Shown in pieces: positions 1-7,578 of a stretch of 36,530 nucleotides of DNA. The notes under the pieces were generated by a model. It ran no database searches, was not told where the DNA came from, and saw only the letters and a program-made list of their open reading frames with translations. The DNA lies in NCBI GenBank assembly GCA_934277845.1, contig CAKQVV010000009.1, positions 1-36,530 on the forward strand, read 5' to 3'. Made by a program: the position numbers and the translations under genes. The stretch is from an uncultured Clostridia bacterium (lineage in GTDB: Bacteria; Bacillota; Clostridia; Christensenellales; Pumilibacteraceae). Every line of letters starts with the position of its first letter. Position 1 is the stretch's first letter.

Positions 1-182
1 AGCACGAAGTACGCGTCGGGTACACCCAGAATCACGAGCGCAACAAGACCGACTACGTTCCCCAGTCCCATTTTCGCACCGGGTGCGAACGCCAGCAACG
101 GCGGCAGAGCGTTTTCCGCGATTGCAAGCACGAACGCCGCCGCCACGAACAATGCAAGTCTTGTAATTCTTTTTGCGGTCAC
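1..182 (-). CDS. Gx transporter / heptaprenyl diphosphate synthase component I-like membrane protein (partial)
   Basis: The first 60 codons of a gene that runs off the left edge. It starts with GTG at 182, with a GAGGAG ribosome binding site just upstream and 11 bases after the stop of the NusG-II gene. The visible protein begins MTAKRITRLALFV and is hydrophobic, with a motif ENALPPLLAFAPGAKMGLGN followed by a second membrane segment. This N-terminus is typical of the family annotated as heptaprenyl diphosphate synthase component I or Gx transporter (an ECF-S-like fold). From memory, the homologue in the Gram-positive extracellular electron transfer locus is called EetB. The position after apbE and the NusG-II gene supports a shared role in flavin or quinone-linked electron transfer, but the substrate cannot be seen here. 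The family is fairly sure; the role is inference. Confidence 0.8.
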   Translation of the reverse strand, partial: MTAKRITRLALFVAAAFVLAIAENALPPLLAFAPGAKMGLGNVVGLVALVILGVPDAYFV

Positions 183-193
183 GGCGTTCTCCT

Positions 194-589
194 CTATTTC
201 TCCTGACCGGTGTCGGTCTGGAACTCGCCCGAGCCGGTAATCGTGATCACGATGCCGGCGGGCAGACAAACTATCGATTGATTAACCCGAGAAATTCTGG
301 CCGTGTGCTCGCAAATCTTGTCGGAACAAGCCGAATCGGTAACGTATACTTCGCCGTTTTCGATAACCACGGTGAGCGACGACAACTCGATCATGCGGTT
401 TTCGGAAATCGGATATTCCAGCGTCTTGCCGTTCTCCGCGATTTTAACGCGTGCGCCGGGTTTGCCGTCTAATATGCCCGTAAACGCGAGCGTGAGTGCC
501 GCAGCGGCTATTACTACCATTACTATAACGTCTACAAGACGCAGCGGCTGTGAATTTTTGACCGCTTTTACGGCTTTCAGATCAGTCAT
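194..589 (-). CDS. NusG domain II-containing membrane-anchored protein
   Basis: A 131-residue protein with one N-terminal membrane segment (about residues 18-40), followed by a small beta-domain outside the cell. The C-terminal half carries a pattern typical of the stand-alone NusG domain II family: cysteines in DSACSDKICEHT, then QSIVCLPAGIVI. Despite the domain name this is not the transcription factor NusG. Its start overlaps the stop of apbE by 4 bases, so translation is probably coupled. The order ApbE, NusG-II, Gx transporter recurs in Firmicutes and includes the gene I recall as eetA of the flavin-based extracellular electron transfer locus. Whether this copy takes part in electron transfer is inference; no flavinylated acceptor protein is visible in the window. 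Confidence 0.82.
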   Translation of the reverse strand: MTDLKAVKAVKNSQPLRLVDVIVMVVIAAAALTLAFTGILDGKPGARVKIAENGKTLEYPISENRMIELSSLTVVIENGEVYVTDSACSDKICEHTARISRVNQSIVCLPAGIVITITGSGEFQTDTGQEK

Positions 590-1725
590 AGCGGCGCGTA
601 CTCCGTTTTATAAAGCGTTTCCTCTGCCGAAAAATCGAACTCGCCGACTTTTGCAAACTTGCCGTCCGAGGTGAATATCAACGCGCGGTAACCTTCTTTT
701 TCGAGAAATTCCGCGGCTTTTTCCGCTCCCGTGACGCATGCCGCCGTAGCATATGCGTCGCAAAGGAGCGAACTCTCGCCGACGATCGTGGCTGATACGA
801 CATGCTGTTCGGCAACGTATTTACCCGCGGTTTCGTCGTATTTTATTCCTGTCGGCATAGCGGTTTTGCCGTCGATTATGTGACAAACTTTCAGCGTTTC
901 GCCGCCTTTTGAATAGTCGTAACAGCGTTCGTAATCGCCGCTGGTGACTACCGATACGCTGCCTTTTTCGTAAAAGCCGCAAACGTAGCCGCTTTTGCCT
1001 TCGCCGCCGCGCGGATTGATTACTCCCACGCCCCACGGCTTGTTGCCGCTCCCGTCGAAATACTCGCCGATAAGATAGATATTACCGCTGATTTTTATAA
1101 GCGCGCTCGTAACGCCGTAATCTTCGCAGATTTTGCGGCATTCGTCGGCAATATAGCCTTTCGCGATGCCGCCGAAATCGAGCGTCACTCCATCGGCGGT
1201 TTTCGTAAGGTAATACCTGCCGTTCTCTTCCGCGGCGGTAAATCCGTCCATGCCGCTTTTACCTTTCAGCGCGTTTACTTCTTCTATATCCGGAAGTCTC
1301 TCTTTCTCCGCACCGCCGTAAGCGTACTTATTTATTCCGTCGGCGTCCACTTCCCACAGTTTAGATACTGCCGAGAGCGAAGGATCGAACGCACCGTCCG
1401 TTTTTTCGTAGATTTCTTTCGATTTAACGGCAAGATAATAGGCGTGACGGTCGACTTCCGTGGTTTCACCGGTTTCCGACGCGTTGAATTTCGATAAAAG
1501 GCTGTCCGTGCGGTTCGGATTAACCGAAACGTCGGCTTCGTCCGTGAGCGCAAGCATTTCTTTTATCGCCGCTTTTTCGTCGCCGCCGCGAAGCGATACC
1601 GAGAAAACGATGCCGGACGAAAACACGGTGCGGGTTTCGGTTACGTATCCGCCGCCGCACGACGCGCACGCGATCAACGCAAATGCCGCAATAGTCAATG
1701 CAATTATTCTCTTCGCTTTCGGCAA
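586..1725 (-). CDS. apbE: ApbE family FAD:protein FMN transferase, lipoprotein
   Basis: The enzyme attaches FMN to a threonine of extracytoplasmic target proteins using FAD and a divalent metal. The 379-residue product has a lipoprotein signal peptide with a candidate lipobox LIAC (Cys20; Cys23 is the alternative), so it should be anchored outside the membrane. Family motifs are present: GGIAKGYIAD for FAD binding, TSGDYERC, and HIIDGKTAMPTG in the metal-binding region. The start codon is TTG at 1725, chosen because GGAGAAGAG lies 8 bases upstream and the signal peptide then begins correctly. The gene follows degV by 24 bases and overlaps the NusG-II gene by 4 bases. Targets for flavinylation (FMN-binding domain proteins, RnfG or PplA-like) are not in the window and may lie beyond the left edge. 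Confidence 0.92.
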   Translation of the reverse strand: MPKAKRIIALTIAAFALIACASCGGGYVTETRTVFSSGIVFSVSLRGGDEKAAIKEMLALTDEADVSVNPNRTDSLLSKFNASETGETTEVDRHAYYLAVKSKEIYEKTDGAFDPSLSAVSKLWEVDADGINKYAYGGAEKERLPDIEEVNALKGKSGMDGFTAAEENGRYYLTKTADGVTLDFGGIAKGYIADECRKICEDYGVTSALIKISGNIYLIGEYFDGSGNKPWGVGVINPRGGEGKSGYVCGFYEKGSVSVVTSGDYERCYDYSKGGETLKVCHIIDGKTAMPTGIKYDETAGKYVAEQHVVSATIVGESSLLCDAYATAACVTGAEKAAEFLEKEGYRALIFTSDGKFAKVGEFDFSAEETLYKTEYAPL

Positions 1726-1749
1726 CTTCTCTTCTCCGTCAGCCGGTTT

Positions 1750-2613
1750 TTACTCGGCTTTGTCTTTCTTTACGAACAAAAGTCCCACGGTGTCCGGTCC
1801 GCAATGGCTGCCGATGACGGGACCTACGAGTTGTTCCCAGATCTCGGCGTTCGGATGTTTTTCCTTTATGTAGGAAATCGTGAGCGCAACATCGTCGTCG
1901 CAATCGGCGTTCATGACGACTATCGGATAGTTTTCATCCACGTCGTCTGATTCGAGATAAGACGCAAGATCTTTGAGCGAACGCTTGCGCCCCTTGGACT
2001 TATCGATATTGACGAGTTTTCCGTCGACGTTCGAGATAATGGGTTTTATGTTGAACAGAGTGCCCATTGCCGCCTTGAAACTCGACAGTCTGCCGCCGCG
2101 CTTTAAGTAGATAAGATCTCCGACGGTAAAATAGCATTTGACGAGATCGCGGAATTTTTCCACGAATGCGACGACTTCTTCGTCGGTCGCGCCTGCGTTG
2201 TGTCTGAGCGCGGCAAAGTACACCACAAGTCCAGCTCCCATACTGATGTGCGTGGTGTCGACTACCGTGATTTTACGGTCGGGATAAGTCGCTTTCAACT
2301 CGTCGATCGCCTTGTACATGGAACCAAACGTGCCGCTCATTTTGTGCGAGAACGTGACGTAAATAATATCTTCGCCCGCTTTTAATACAGGTTCGAAGTA
2401 TTCGATATAGTCCGCCTCGTTGAGCGCGCTGGTCTTGGGTACCGCACCGCCGCGCATCTTCGCAAAGAACGCGCGGTTATCGGTGTTTTTGCCGAGGTCG
2501 TAATAATATTCTTCGCCGCCGATCGTGTACGGCATGGATATATAGTTTATTCCTGATTTTTCTACTTTATCAAACCACAGTTCACAATTACTGTCACAAA
2601 AAAATCTGCTCAT
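1750..2613 (-). CDS. DegV family fatty-acid-binding protein
   Basis: A 287-residue DegV-family protein. Members bind a fatty acid in a cleft between two domains, and some act as FakB subunits that present the acyl chain to the FakA kinase. The N-terminus MSRFFCDSNCELWFD matches the usual opening strand, and SHKMSGTFGSMYKA and the GGRLSSFKAAMG region match the conserved lipid-binding elements. The start at 2613 is preferred over the longer in-frame start at 2664 because GGAGG lies 6-7 bases upstream. No fakA gene is visible, so the kinase partner would be elsewhere. The gene has its own promoter and may be cotranscribed with apbE, which starts 24 bases after its stop. Confidence 0.93.
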   Translation of the reverse strand: MSRFFCDSNCELWFDKVEKSGINYISMPYTIGGEEYYYDLGKNTDNRAFFAKMRGGAVPKTSALNEADYIEYFEPVLKAGEDIIYVTFSHKMSGTFGSMYKAIDELKATYPDRKITVVDTTHISMGAGLVVYFAALRHNAGATDEEVVAFVEKFRDLVKCYFTVGDLIYLKRGGRLSSFKAAMGTLFNIKPIISNVDGKLVNIDKSKGRKRSLKDLASYLESDDVDENYPIVVMNADCDDDVALTISYIKEKHPNAEIWEQLVGPVIGSHCGPDTVGLLFVKKDKAE

Positions 2614-2696
2614 TGAATTTCCTCCGGATTTTTTTTTATAATCGGTTTCCCGTGCGTGCGGCATTCCCTTCCTTTTCTATACCGCTCCACGATATA

Positions 2697-2725
2697 ATTA
2701 TAATATCTTTTAAAAAATTTGGCAA
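2697..2725 (-). promoter_or_regulatory. Sigma-A promoter of degV
   Basis: On the minus strand TTGCCA (2720-2725) and TATAAT (2697-2702) are separated by 17 bases. The predicted mRNA leader is about 75 bases and ends in the GGAGG site of degV. The remainder of the 2614-2840 gap holds this promoter and the recO terminator; I see no other gene in it. Confidence 0.75.
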
Positions 2726-2778
2726 CCGATAAGCCGCCGTTTACCGTCATTTTGCATAAAAAAATCAGATAAAATAAC

Positions 2779-2799
2779 GAAAAAGTCCCTTCCCGGGAC
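2779..2799 (-). terminator. Rho-independent terminator after recO
   Basis: On the minus strand GTCCC, loop GGGAA, GGGAC (2785-2799), followed directly by five T residues. It lies about 40 bases downstream of the recO stop and separates the era-recO operon from degV. Confidence 0.75.
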
Positions 2800-2840
2800 T
2801 TAAATTCGGCTGATTTAGTTATACTGCCGCGCAAAAAACT

Positions 2841-3482
2841 TTAAAGCATTTTTTCATAGACAGCAAGAGAAGTAAGTTCGGTTTCGTACTCGCGGCAAAA
2901 ATCGGCGGCAACCGACTTTAACGCGCGCTTGATTACGCCCGGTTTTATCTCCGCGGTTTCGAGTTCGTCCAGCGATTTGTAGGCGATAAAACCCAGCGCT
3001 TTCGCCGGAGTGTCGGGTTCTGAGTCTACTCGCTCCGGTGCTTTCACGAAGCCCGACATACTGAGTACTTTTTGTATAAACTTGGTTACGACCACCGTTG
3101 ACGGTGACTTGCCGTACAATAACGTTTTGAGCGCTTTCAGCAACACGACGAAAAGTTTTGCGTTCTCCACCGACGAGTTGGCGTTGTCGGCAACTTCCAG
3201 CATCACGCAACCTGCGGCGTACTTTTCGGGATCGAGGCACAGCGGATAAAGATCCTCTATCGGCGACGCTCCGGTCACGATCTTTTTACCGTTCTTTTCG
3301 TTGATTTCATAACAGCACAGCGAAAACGGCTGAGCGGCGTATTTGAGTTTCGCGGCAGGCTTTCTCACTCCGCGCATGGTCGCCGTCACCCGCCCTTCTT
3401 CTACGGAAAAAAGGCGCACGGTCTTGTCGCTTTCGCGCACGTCCGTCGCCTTTATAAGTATTGCCGTCAGTTTTTTATCCAC
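2841..3482 (-). CDS. recO: DNA repair protein RecO
   Basis: RecO anneals single strands and helps load RecA in the RecFOR pathway. The N-terminal OB fold is recognisable (ESDKTVRLFSVEEGRV, then the MRGVRKP stretch), followed by the helical C-terminal domain. At 213 residues it is shorter than the usual 240-255 of Firmicutes. The C-terminal half lacks the CxxC...C cluster that forms the zinc finger in many homologues: the corresponding stretch FVKAPERVDSEPDT has no cysteine. The start is GTG at 3482, with AGAGGGA upstream. It lies after era and yqzL, the normal Firmicutes order. The identification is secure from sequence and context; the absence of zinc binding is inferred from the missing cysteines. 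Confidence 0.9.
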   Translation of the reverse strand: MDKKLTAILIKATDVRESDKTVRLFSVEEGRVTATMRGVRKPAAKLKYAAQPFSLCCYEINEKNGKKIVTGASPIEDLYPLCLDPEKYAAGCVMLEVADNANSSVENAKLFVVLLKALKTLLYGKSPSTVVVTKFIQKVLSMSGFVKAPERVDSEPDTPAKALGFIAYKSLDELETAEIKPGVIKRALKSVAADFCREYETELTSLAVYEKML

Positions 3483-3522
3483 AGCGGTTCCCTCTTCCCG
3501 TAAAAGTCCGCGAGCGTTTTAA

Positions 3523-3687
3523 TCACTCGAATTTGTCTTTTTCTTCCTCTTCGTCGAAAAGATCTTTGTAAAGCAGGTAAAAGCAAGGGTTGCCGCTCTC
3601 GGCAAAAAGTCCCCAGCTGAGCATCGCCGGATCGAAAGGTTCGCCGAAATTGTCGCCGCTCATAAGTCCGTTTACGTCCTTGAACAT
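3523..3687 (-). CDS. yqzL: YqzL-like small protein
   Basis: A 54-codon gene between era and recO. It starts with ATG at 3687 behind a strong GGAGGTG site 6-7 bases upstream and stops with TGA at 3523. The core MLSWGLFAESGNPCFYLLYK matches the pattern of the YqzL family (a short W..F..TG....YLL.K motif), which sits at this locus in Bacillus and many Clostridia. The product here has an N-terminal extension of about 21 residues and an acidic tail, DEEEEKDKFE. The function of YqzL is not known to me. The call rests on the motif, the ribosome binding site and the conserved position. Confidence 0.82.
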   Translation of the reverse strand: MFKDVNGLMSGDNFGEPFDPAMLSWGLFAESGNPCFYLLYKDLFDEEEEKDKFE

Positions 3688-3793
3688 AATCGTTCACCTC
3701 CGTAAAGTAGTATAACCGATTCTACAAGGTTATATCCTTGCGGATTTGCGAAAAACGGCGGTTATTTTGTCGGACAAAGCGTCCCGCTCCCCG

Positions 3794-4705
3794 TCAGTTC
3801 TTTTTTGTGTCGTATCCGACGTCGGACATGACGAGGGCGTCATTCCGCCAGTTCTCGCGGATCTTAACGAAAAGTTCCATATACACTTTGCGTCCGATAA
3901 GGTCCTCTACGTCTTTTCTCGCGCGCTCGGCGATCATTTTCAGTTTTTCGCCGCCGGCACCGATAATGATCGACTTGTGCGATTCCTTTTCCGCCACGAT
4001 ATCGACCGACATGTGCGCCGTGCCGTGCTCGTCGTAGAACATGGTGCGGACTTCCACGCCTATGCCGTGCGGAATCTCGTCGTTTAATAGCAGCAACGCT
4101 TTCTCGCGAATGATTTCCGCTATCATATAGCGTTCGGATTTGTCGGTAATTTCGTCCGCGGGATAATACATAGGACCTTCCGGCAGCACGCTTTCGAGGT
4201 CTTTTTTCAATACGTCGATATTCTTGCCCTTCTTCGCCGAAGTCGGTATAATGTCCTTTGCCGCGTTTCTGCCTTCCGCCGGCTGCAAAAGGTACGCGAG
4301 TTTATTCAGGATCGGATACACCCGCTCGTAATTCGATTCGTCGACCTTGTTAAGGACGATAAACACCGGCACGGATCCGGTCAGATATTTTTCGATAAAC
4401 GCTTCGTCCGCTTCGGTCACGCGCTTTAACACGTCGAGTACGATAACGATCGCGTCCACGCCGTCGGTCGAGGATCTGACGCATTTTTCCATGTATTCGC
4501 CGAGGCGGTTCTTGGGCTTGTGTACGCCCGGAGTATCGACGAAAACCATCTGGTATTCGTCGGTCGTGAGTATGCCGTTCACTCTGTCGCGCGTGGTCTG
4601 CGCTTTGGGCGAAACGATGGAAACTTTCTCGCCGATGAGCGCGTTCATGAGGCTGGATTTGCCCACGTTCGGCTTGCCTAATATGCTGATAAATCCCGAT
4701 TTCAT
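3794..4705 (-). CDS. era: GTPase Era
   Basis: Era is an essential GTPase that binds the 3' end of 16S rRNA and helps mature the 30S subunit. The 303-residue protein has G1 GKPNVGKS (10-17), the TTRDR switch (37-41), G3 DTPG (57-60) and G4 NKVD (120-123). A C-terminal KH domain contains the IIIGAGGEKLK loop that contacts rRNA. Length and architecture are normal. A GAGGTG ribosome binding site precedes ATG 4705, which abuts the stop codon of ybeY. Position between ybeY and recO is the standard arrangement, and pairs it with the rRNA-processing nuclease YbeY. Confidence 0.98.
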   Translation of the reverse strand: MKSGFISILGKPNVGKSSLMNALIGEKVSIVSPKAQTTRDRVNGILTTDEYQMVFVDTPGVHKPKNRLGEYMEKCVRSSTDGVDAIVIVLDVLKRVTEADEAFIEKYLTGSVPVFIVLNKVDESNYERVYPILNKLAYLLQPAEGRNAAKDIIPTSAKKGKNIDVLKKDLESVLPEGPMYYPADEITDKSERYMIAEIIREKALLLLNDEIPHGIGVEVRTMFYDEHGTAHMSVDIVAEKESHKSIIIGAGGEKLKMIAERARKDVEDLIGRKVYMELFVKIRENWRNDALVMSDVGYDTKKN

Positions 4706-5173
4706 TTATTCACCTCTCGTGATGCCGCACCTACACAGGACGGCTTCTTCTTTCGCGCGCATGACGGCGCGGTCGGCTTCTTCTATGTGGTCGTAACCCA
4801 TAAGATGCATAAGTCCGTGCGTGAAAAGATAGCAGTTTTCGCGGCGGACGGAGTGTCCGTACTCTTTTGCCTGCTCCTTTGCAACCGCTTCGCAAATGAC
4901 GATACTGCCGAGTTCGATCTCGCCCGTTTCCTCGTCATAATCGAACGGATAGTTTTCCTTCGTGAACGGCTTGATTTCGTCCAGCGCGGGATATGACAGC
5001 ACATCGGTGGCGCGGTCGACGCCGCGGGTACGCAAATTAAGGTCGTGTATTTCGTCTTTCGTCACGAAGTCGACTTCGACTACGGCGTTGCCGTCGAGGT
5101 TAAGCACCTCAAAAGCGGCTTTTGCAAGCGCGGAAAAGTCGCCCTCGTATTTTTCGCAATCTATTCTTAACAT
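4706..5173 (-). CDS. ybeY: Endoribonuclease YbeY (rRNA maturation)
   Basis: YbeY is a zinc-dependent single-strand endoribonuclease that acts in 16S rRNA 3'-end processing and ribosome quality control. The signature HGLMHLMGYDH is present, with zinc ligands His119, His123 and His129, and the upstream substrate-site motif RATDVLSYP (54-62) is normal. At 155 residues it has the family length. The stop codon touches the start of era, so the two are probably translated together. It follows the pgpH-like gene by 12 bases. Confidence 0.97.
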   Translation of the reverse strand: MLRIDCEKYEGDFSALAKAAFEVLNLDGNAVVEVDFVTKDEIHDLNLRTRGVDRATDVLSYPALDEIKPFTKENYPFDYDEETGEIELGSIVICEAVAKEQAKEYGHSVRRENCYLFTHGLMHLMGYDHIEEADRAVMRAKEEAVLCRCGITRGE

Positions 5174-5185
5174 TTCTCTGCTCTT

Positions 5186-6619
5186 TTATTTTGCGGCTTT
5201 CCCGGACGGATAACTGATTCTCTCGTGGTAAACTCCGCCGTAAAGTCCGATGATCGTTTGCTTGATGATATTGAGATCGCGCATCGTGATGTCGCAGTTG
5301 TCGAACTGTTTTCTCGCGATACGATCGTTGATTATGCCGGAAACGAGCGCGTCGACTTCCGCGGCGGTAGGCTTGTTGCGCGAACGGAGCGCGGCTTCGC
5401 AAGCGTCGCAAATCATGATGATCGCGGCGATTTTAGTGACCGGGGTTTGTCCGTGATACGAATATTCGCGTATATCGACTTCGCCGTCGGTGAGTTTTTT
5501 AGCCTTTGCGTAGAACACCGCCATAGGCAGCGTGCCGTGATGCTGGATCGTTACGGACGCGACCTCGATAGGAATACGATACTTTTTGCAAAGCTCGAAG
5601 CCGTCGGTCGTGTGCGCGCGGAGAATCTTTGCCGAAACTTCGGGCAGAAGTTCGTCGTGCGGATTATAACCCGACTGGTTCTCGGTGAAGAACGTGGGGT
5701 TTTTTGTCTTGCCTACGTCGTGATAATACGCGCAGGCTTTGGCAAGATACGGGTTTTCGCCGATACGCAGCGCGCACACTTCGGCAAAACTCGCGACCGC
5801 CAGCGAGTGATTGAACGTGCCGAGCGCGTCGTTTATCAGCATTTTGATAAGCGGCGCGTTGTTGTCGGTCAGTTCGTTGAGTTTGGTGTTGGTTATGATA
5901 TTGAAAACGCTCTCGAAGATCGGTTGAAGCAGTATGCCGACGAGAACTTGTCCGAACGCGGAAATGCTGAGAAAACCCGCAATCGCGATGAAATCGAAAG
6001 ACGGAATTATGAGCGACGAGAGAAACAACAATAGCATCGTAACGCCGCCGACGCAGATGCCTTTCAGGACGAAAGTCACGCGCTTTACGGTGTTCGACAT
6101 GGCATAGGCGACTATAGATCCGGTGCAAATGCCGATCATCATCATTACGACTACGCTGAGCATTTCGATTTTCGTACCCATGATCGACTCGAACATGAGC
6201 GACACGGACACGACGAGATTTGCGACTATGTTCGCGACGAACACGTCGCGGCGGTCGGCAAGCGGCACGAGAATATATGCCGTGAATGCCATGGGCATAT
6301 AGAAAAGTCCGAGTGCGGAAAGACTGACGTTGACGATGCAGGACAGCGAAACCGCCGTACATATCGCCGCAAGTTTTTTCGTTTTCTCGATGAGTTTTTG
6401 TCTCGAATAGATAAAGTAAGTGAACAGCGACAACAAAAGCAACAGTATGCTTATGCCGCTGCCGGCGCACGCGATATACAGCGTGCTTTTTTTGCCGCCG
6501 TCCGTAAACGAACCGTAGGCGCGGTACTTGATGAAAATGCTTACGAAAACAAGCAAGAACATTCCGAGGAATATCAGCGCACCGCGCAGGAAGGCTTTTG
6601 TGTCAATCTTTCTTTCCAT
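5186..6619 (-). CDS. pgpH: PgpH-type 7TM-HD phosphohydrolase lacking the extracellular HDED domain
   Basis: PgpH proteins hydrolyse cyclic di-AMP in the cytoplasm. Here the HD domain is complete: His271, HD at 300-301, His336, His360-361 and Asp405, within the family contexts FNHSLAVASFAE and AYYHDVGKTKN. Seven or more membrane segments precede it (about residues 12-32 and 45-235). Standard PgpH is about 700 residues, with a roughly 230-residue extracellular HDED domain after the first membrane helix. In this 477-residue protein that domain is replaced by a short loop (about 33-47). The start at 6619 is chosen because GAGG lies 6 bases upstream; it overlaps phoH by 17 bases. Position between phoH and ybeY confirms orthology. 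The loss of the sensor domain is directly visible; its effect on regulation is inference. Confidence 0.92.
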   Translation of the reverse strand: MERKIDTKAFLRGALIFLGMFLLVFVSIFIKYRAYGSFTDGGKKSTLYIACAGSGISILLLLLSLFTYFIYSRQKLIEKTKKLAAICTAVSLSCIVNVSLSALGLFYMPMAFTAYILVPLADRRDVFVANIVANLVVSVSLMFESIMGTKIEMLSVVVMMMIGICTGSIVAYAMSNTVKRVTFVLKGICVGGVTMLLLFLSSLIIPSFDFIAIAGFLSISAFGQVLVGILLQPIFESVFNIITNTKLNELTDNNAPLIKMLINDALGTFNHSLAVASFAEVCALRIGENPYLAKACAYYHDVGKTKNPTFFTENQSGYNPHDELLPEVSAKILRAHTTDGFELCKKYRIPIEVASVTIQHHGTLPMAVFYAKAKKLTDGEVDIREYSYHGQTPVTKIAAIIMICDACEAALRSRNKPTAAEVDALVSGIINDRIARKQFDNCDITMRDLNIIKQTIIGLYGGVYHERISYPSGKAAK

Positions 6620-7571
6620 TATCCTCTTTCTCCCGTTCGGCATAAGCAAGTACTATTCTTTGTACGAGTTCGTGCCTTACGACGTCTTTTTCGGTGAGAA
6701 CGCACACGTCTACGCCCTCGAGATCTTTAAGTATATCCACGGCGCGCCCGAGTCCGCCGGTGACGCCTCTCGGCAGGTCAACCTGCGTAAGGTCGCCGTT
6801 TACCACTATTTTACTGCCCTCGCCGAAACGCGTGAGAAACATTTTCATCTGCTCGTTGGTGGCGTTCTGGGCTTCGTCGAGAATTATGAACGCGTTCGAC
6901 AGCGTTCTTCCCCGCATGTACGCCAGCGGCGCGATTTCGATTATTCCGCGCTCGATAAGCGTGGCGTAATTGTCGACGCCGAACAGTTCCTGAAGCGCGT
7001 CGTACAGCGGACGAAGATACGGATCGACTTTGGTCTGAAGATCGCCCGGTAAAAATCCGAGTTTCTCGCCTGCCTCTATCGCGGGGCGCGTGAGAATTAT
7101 CTTGTCGACCGAGCCGGACTTGTATGCCGCAACCGCCATGGCTACAGCCAGATAAGTTTTGCCCGTGCCTGCCGGTCCTATGCCGAAAGTGAGCGTGTTT
7201 TTTCTGATTGCGGAAACGTAGGCGCGTTGTCCGATCGTCCTGCAACGAATATACTTACCCCTTGCGGTGACAGCGACTGCGTCGGTAGACAGCGCGACTA
7301 TTTCGTCCGGCTTGTCCATGAGCGCGAGGTCGATTGCCGCCGAAACGCGTTCGCGGGTGAGTTCCACGCCCTTGCCGATGAGCGTCAAAAGGCTGTTGAT
7401 AAGTCCTTCGGCTCTCTCGACGTTTACTTCGTCGTTGCCTACGATTTTGAGAACGCCGTCACGCGGGCGAAGCGCGACGCCCAGTCGTTTTTCCACGGCG
7501 ATGGCGTTTTCGTCCAGCGATCCGAACAGTTTCAAGAGTGATTCGGTTGTTATCGGTATGCTTTGTGTCAT
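6603..7571 (-). CDS. phoH: PhoH-like ATPase
   Basis: A 322-residue PhoH-family P-loop ATPase related to the helicase core, often linked to RNA metabolism through its gene neighbours ybeY and era. An N-terminal KH-like region (about 1-70) leads to the Walker A motif GPAGTGKT (132-139) and Walker B LDEAQN (231-236); the THF-like segment MKMFLTRFGEGSKIVVNGD is also present. The start at 7571 is supported by AAGGAG 4-5 bases upstream; the longer in-frame start at 7649 has no such site and would run into yqfD. The 3' end overlaps the start of pgpH, consistent with coupled translation. Its biochemical substrate is not established for this family member. Confidence 0.95.
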   Translation of the reverse strand: MTQSIPITTESLLKLFGSLDENAIAVEKRLGVALRPRDGVLKIVGNDEVNVERAEGLINSLLTLIGKGVELTRERVSAAIDLALMDKPDEIVALSTDAVAVTARGKYIRCRTIGQRAYVSAIRKNTLTFGIGPAGTGKTYLAVAMAVAAYKSGSVDKIILTRPAIEAGEKLGFLPGDLQTKVDPYLRPLYDALQELFGVDNYATLIERGIIEIAPLAYMRGRTLSNAFIILDEAQNATNEQMKMFLTRFGEGSKIVVNGDLTQVDLPRGVTGGLGRAVDILKDLEGVDVCVLTEKDVVRHELVQRIVLAYAEREKEDNGKKD

Positions 7572-7578
7572 AATCTCC

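Noticed and set aside
2614..2834. A possible small gene between recO and degV
   Set aside because: The open frame overlaps the recO terminator and the degV promoter and lacks a ribosome binding site.
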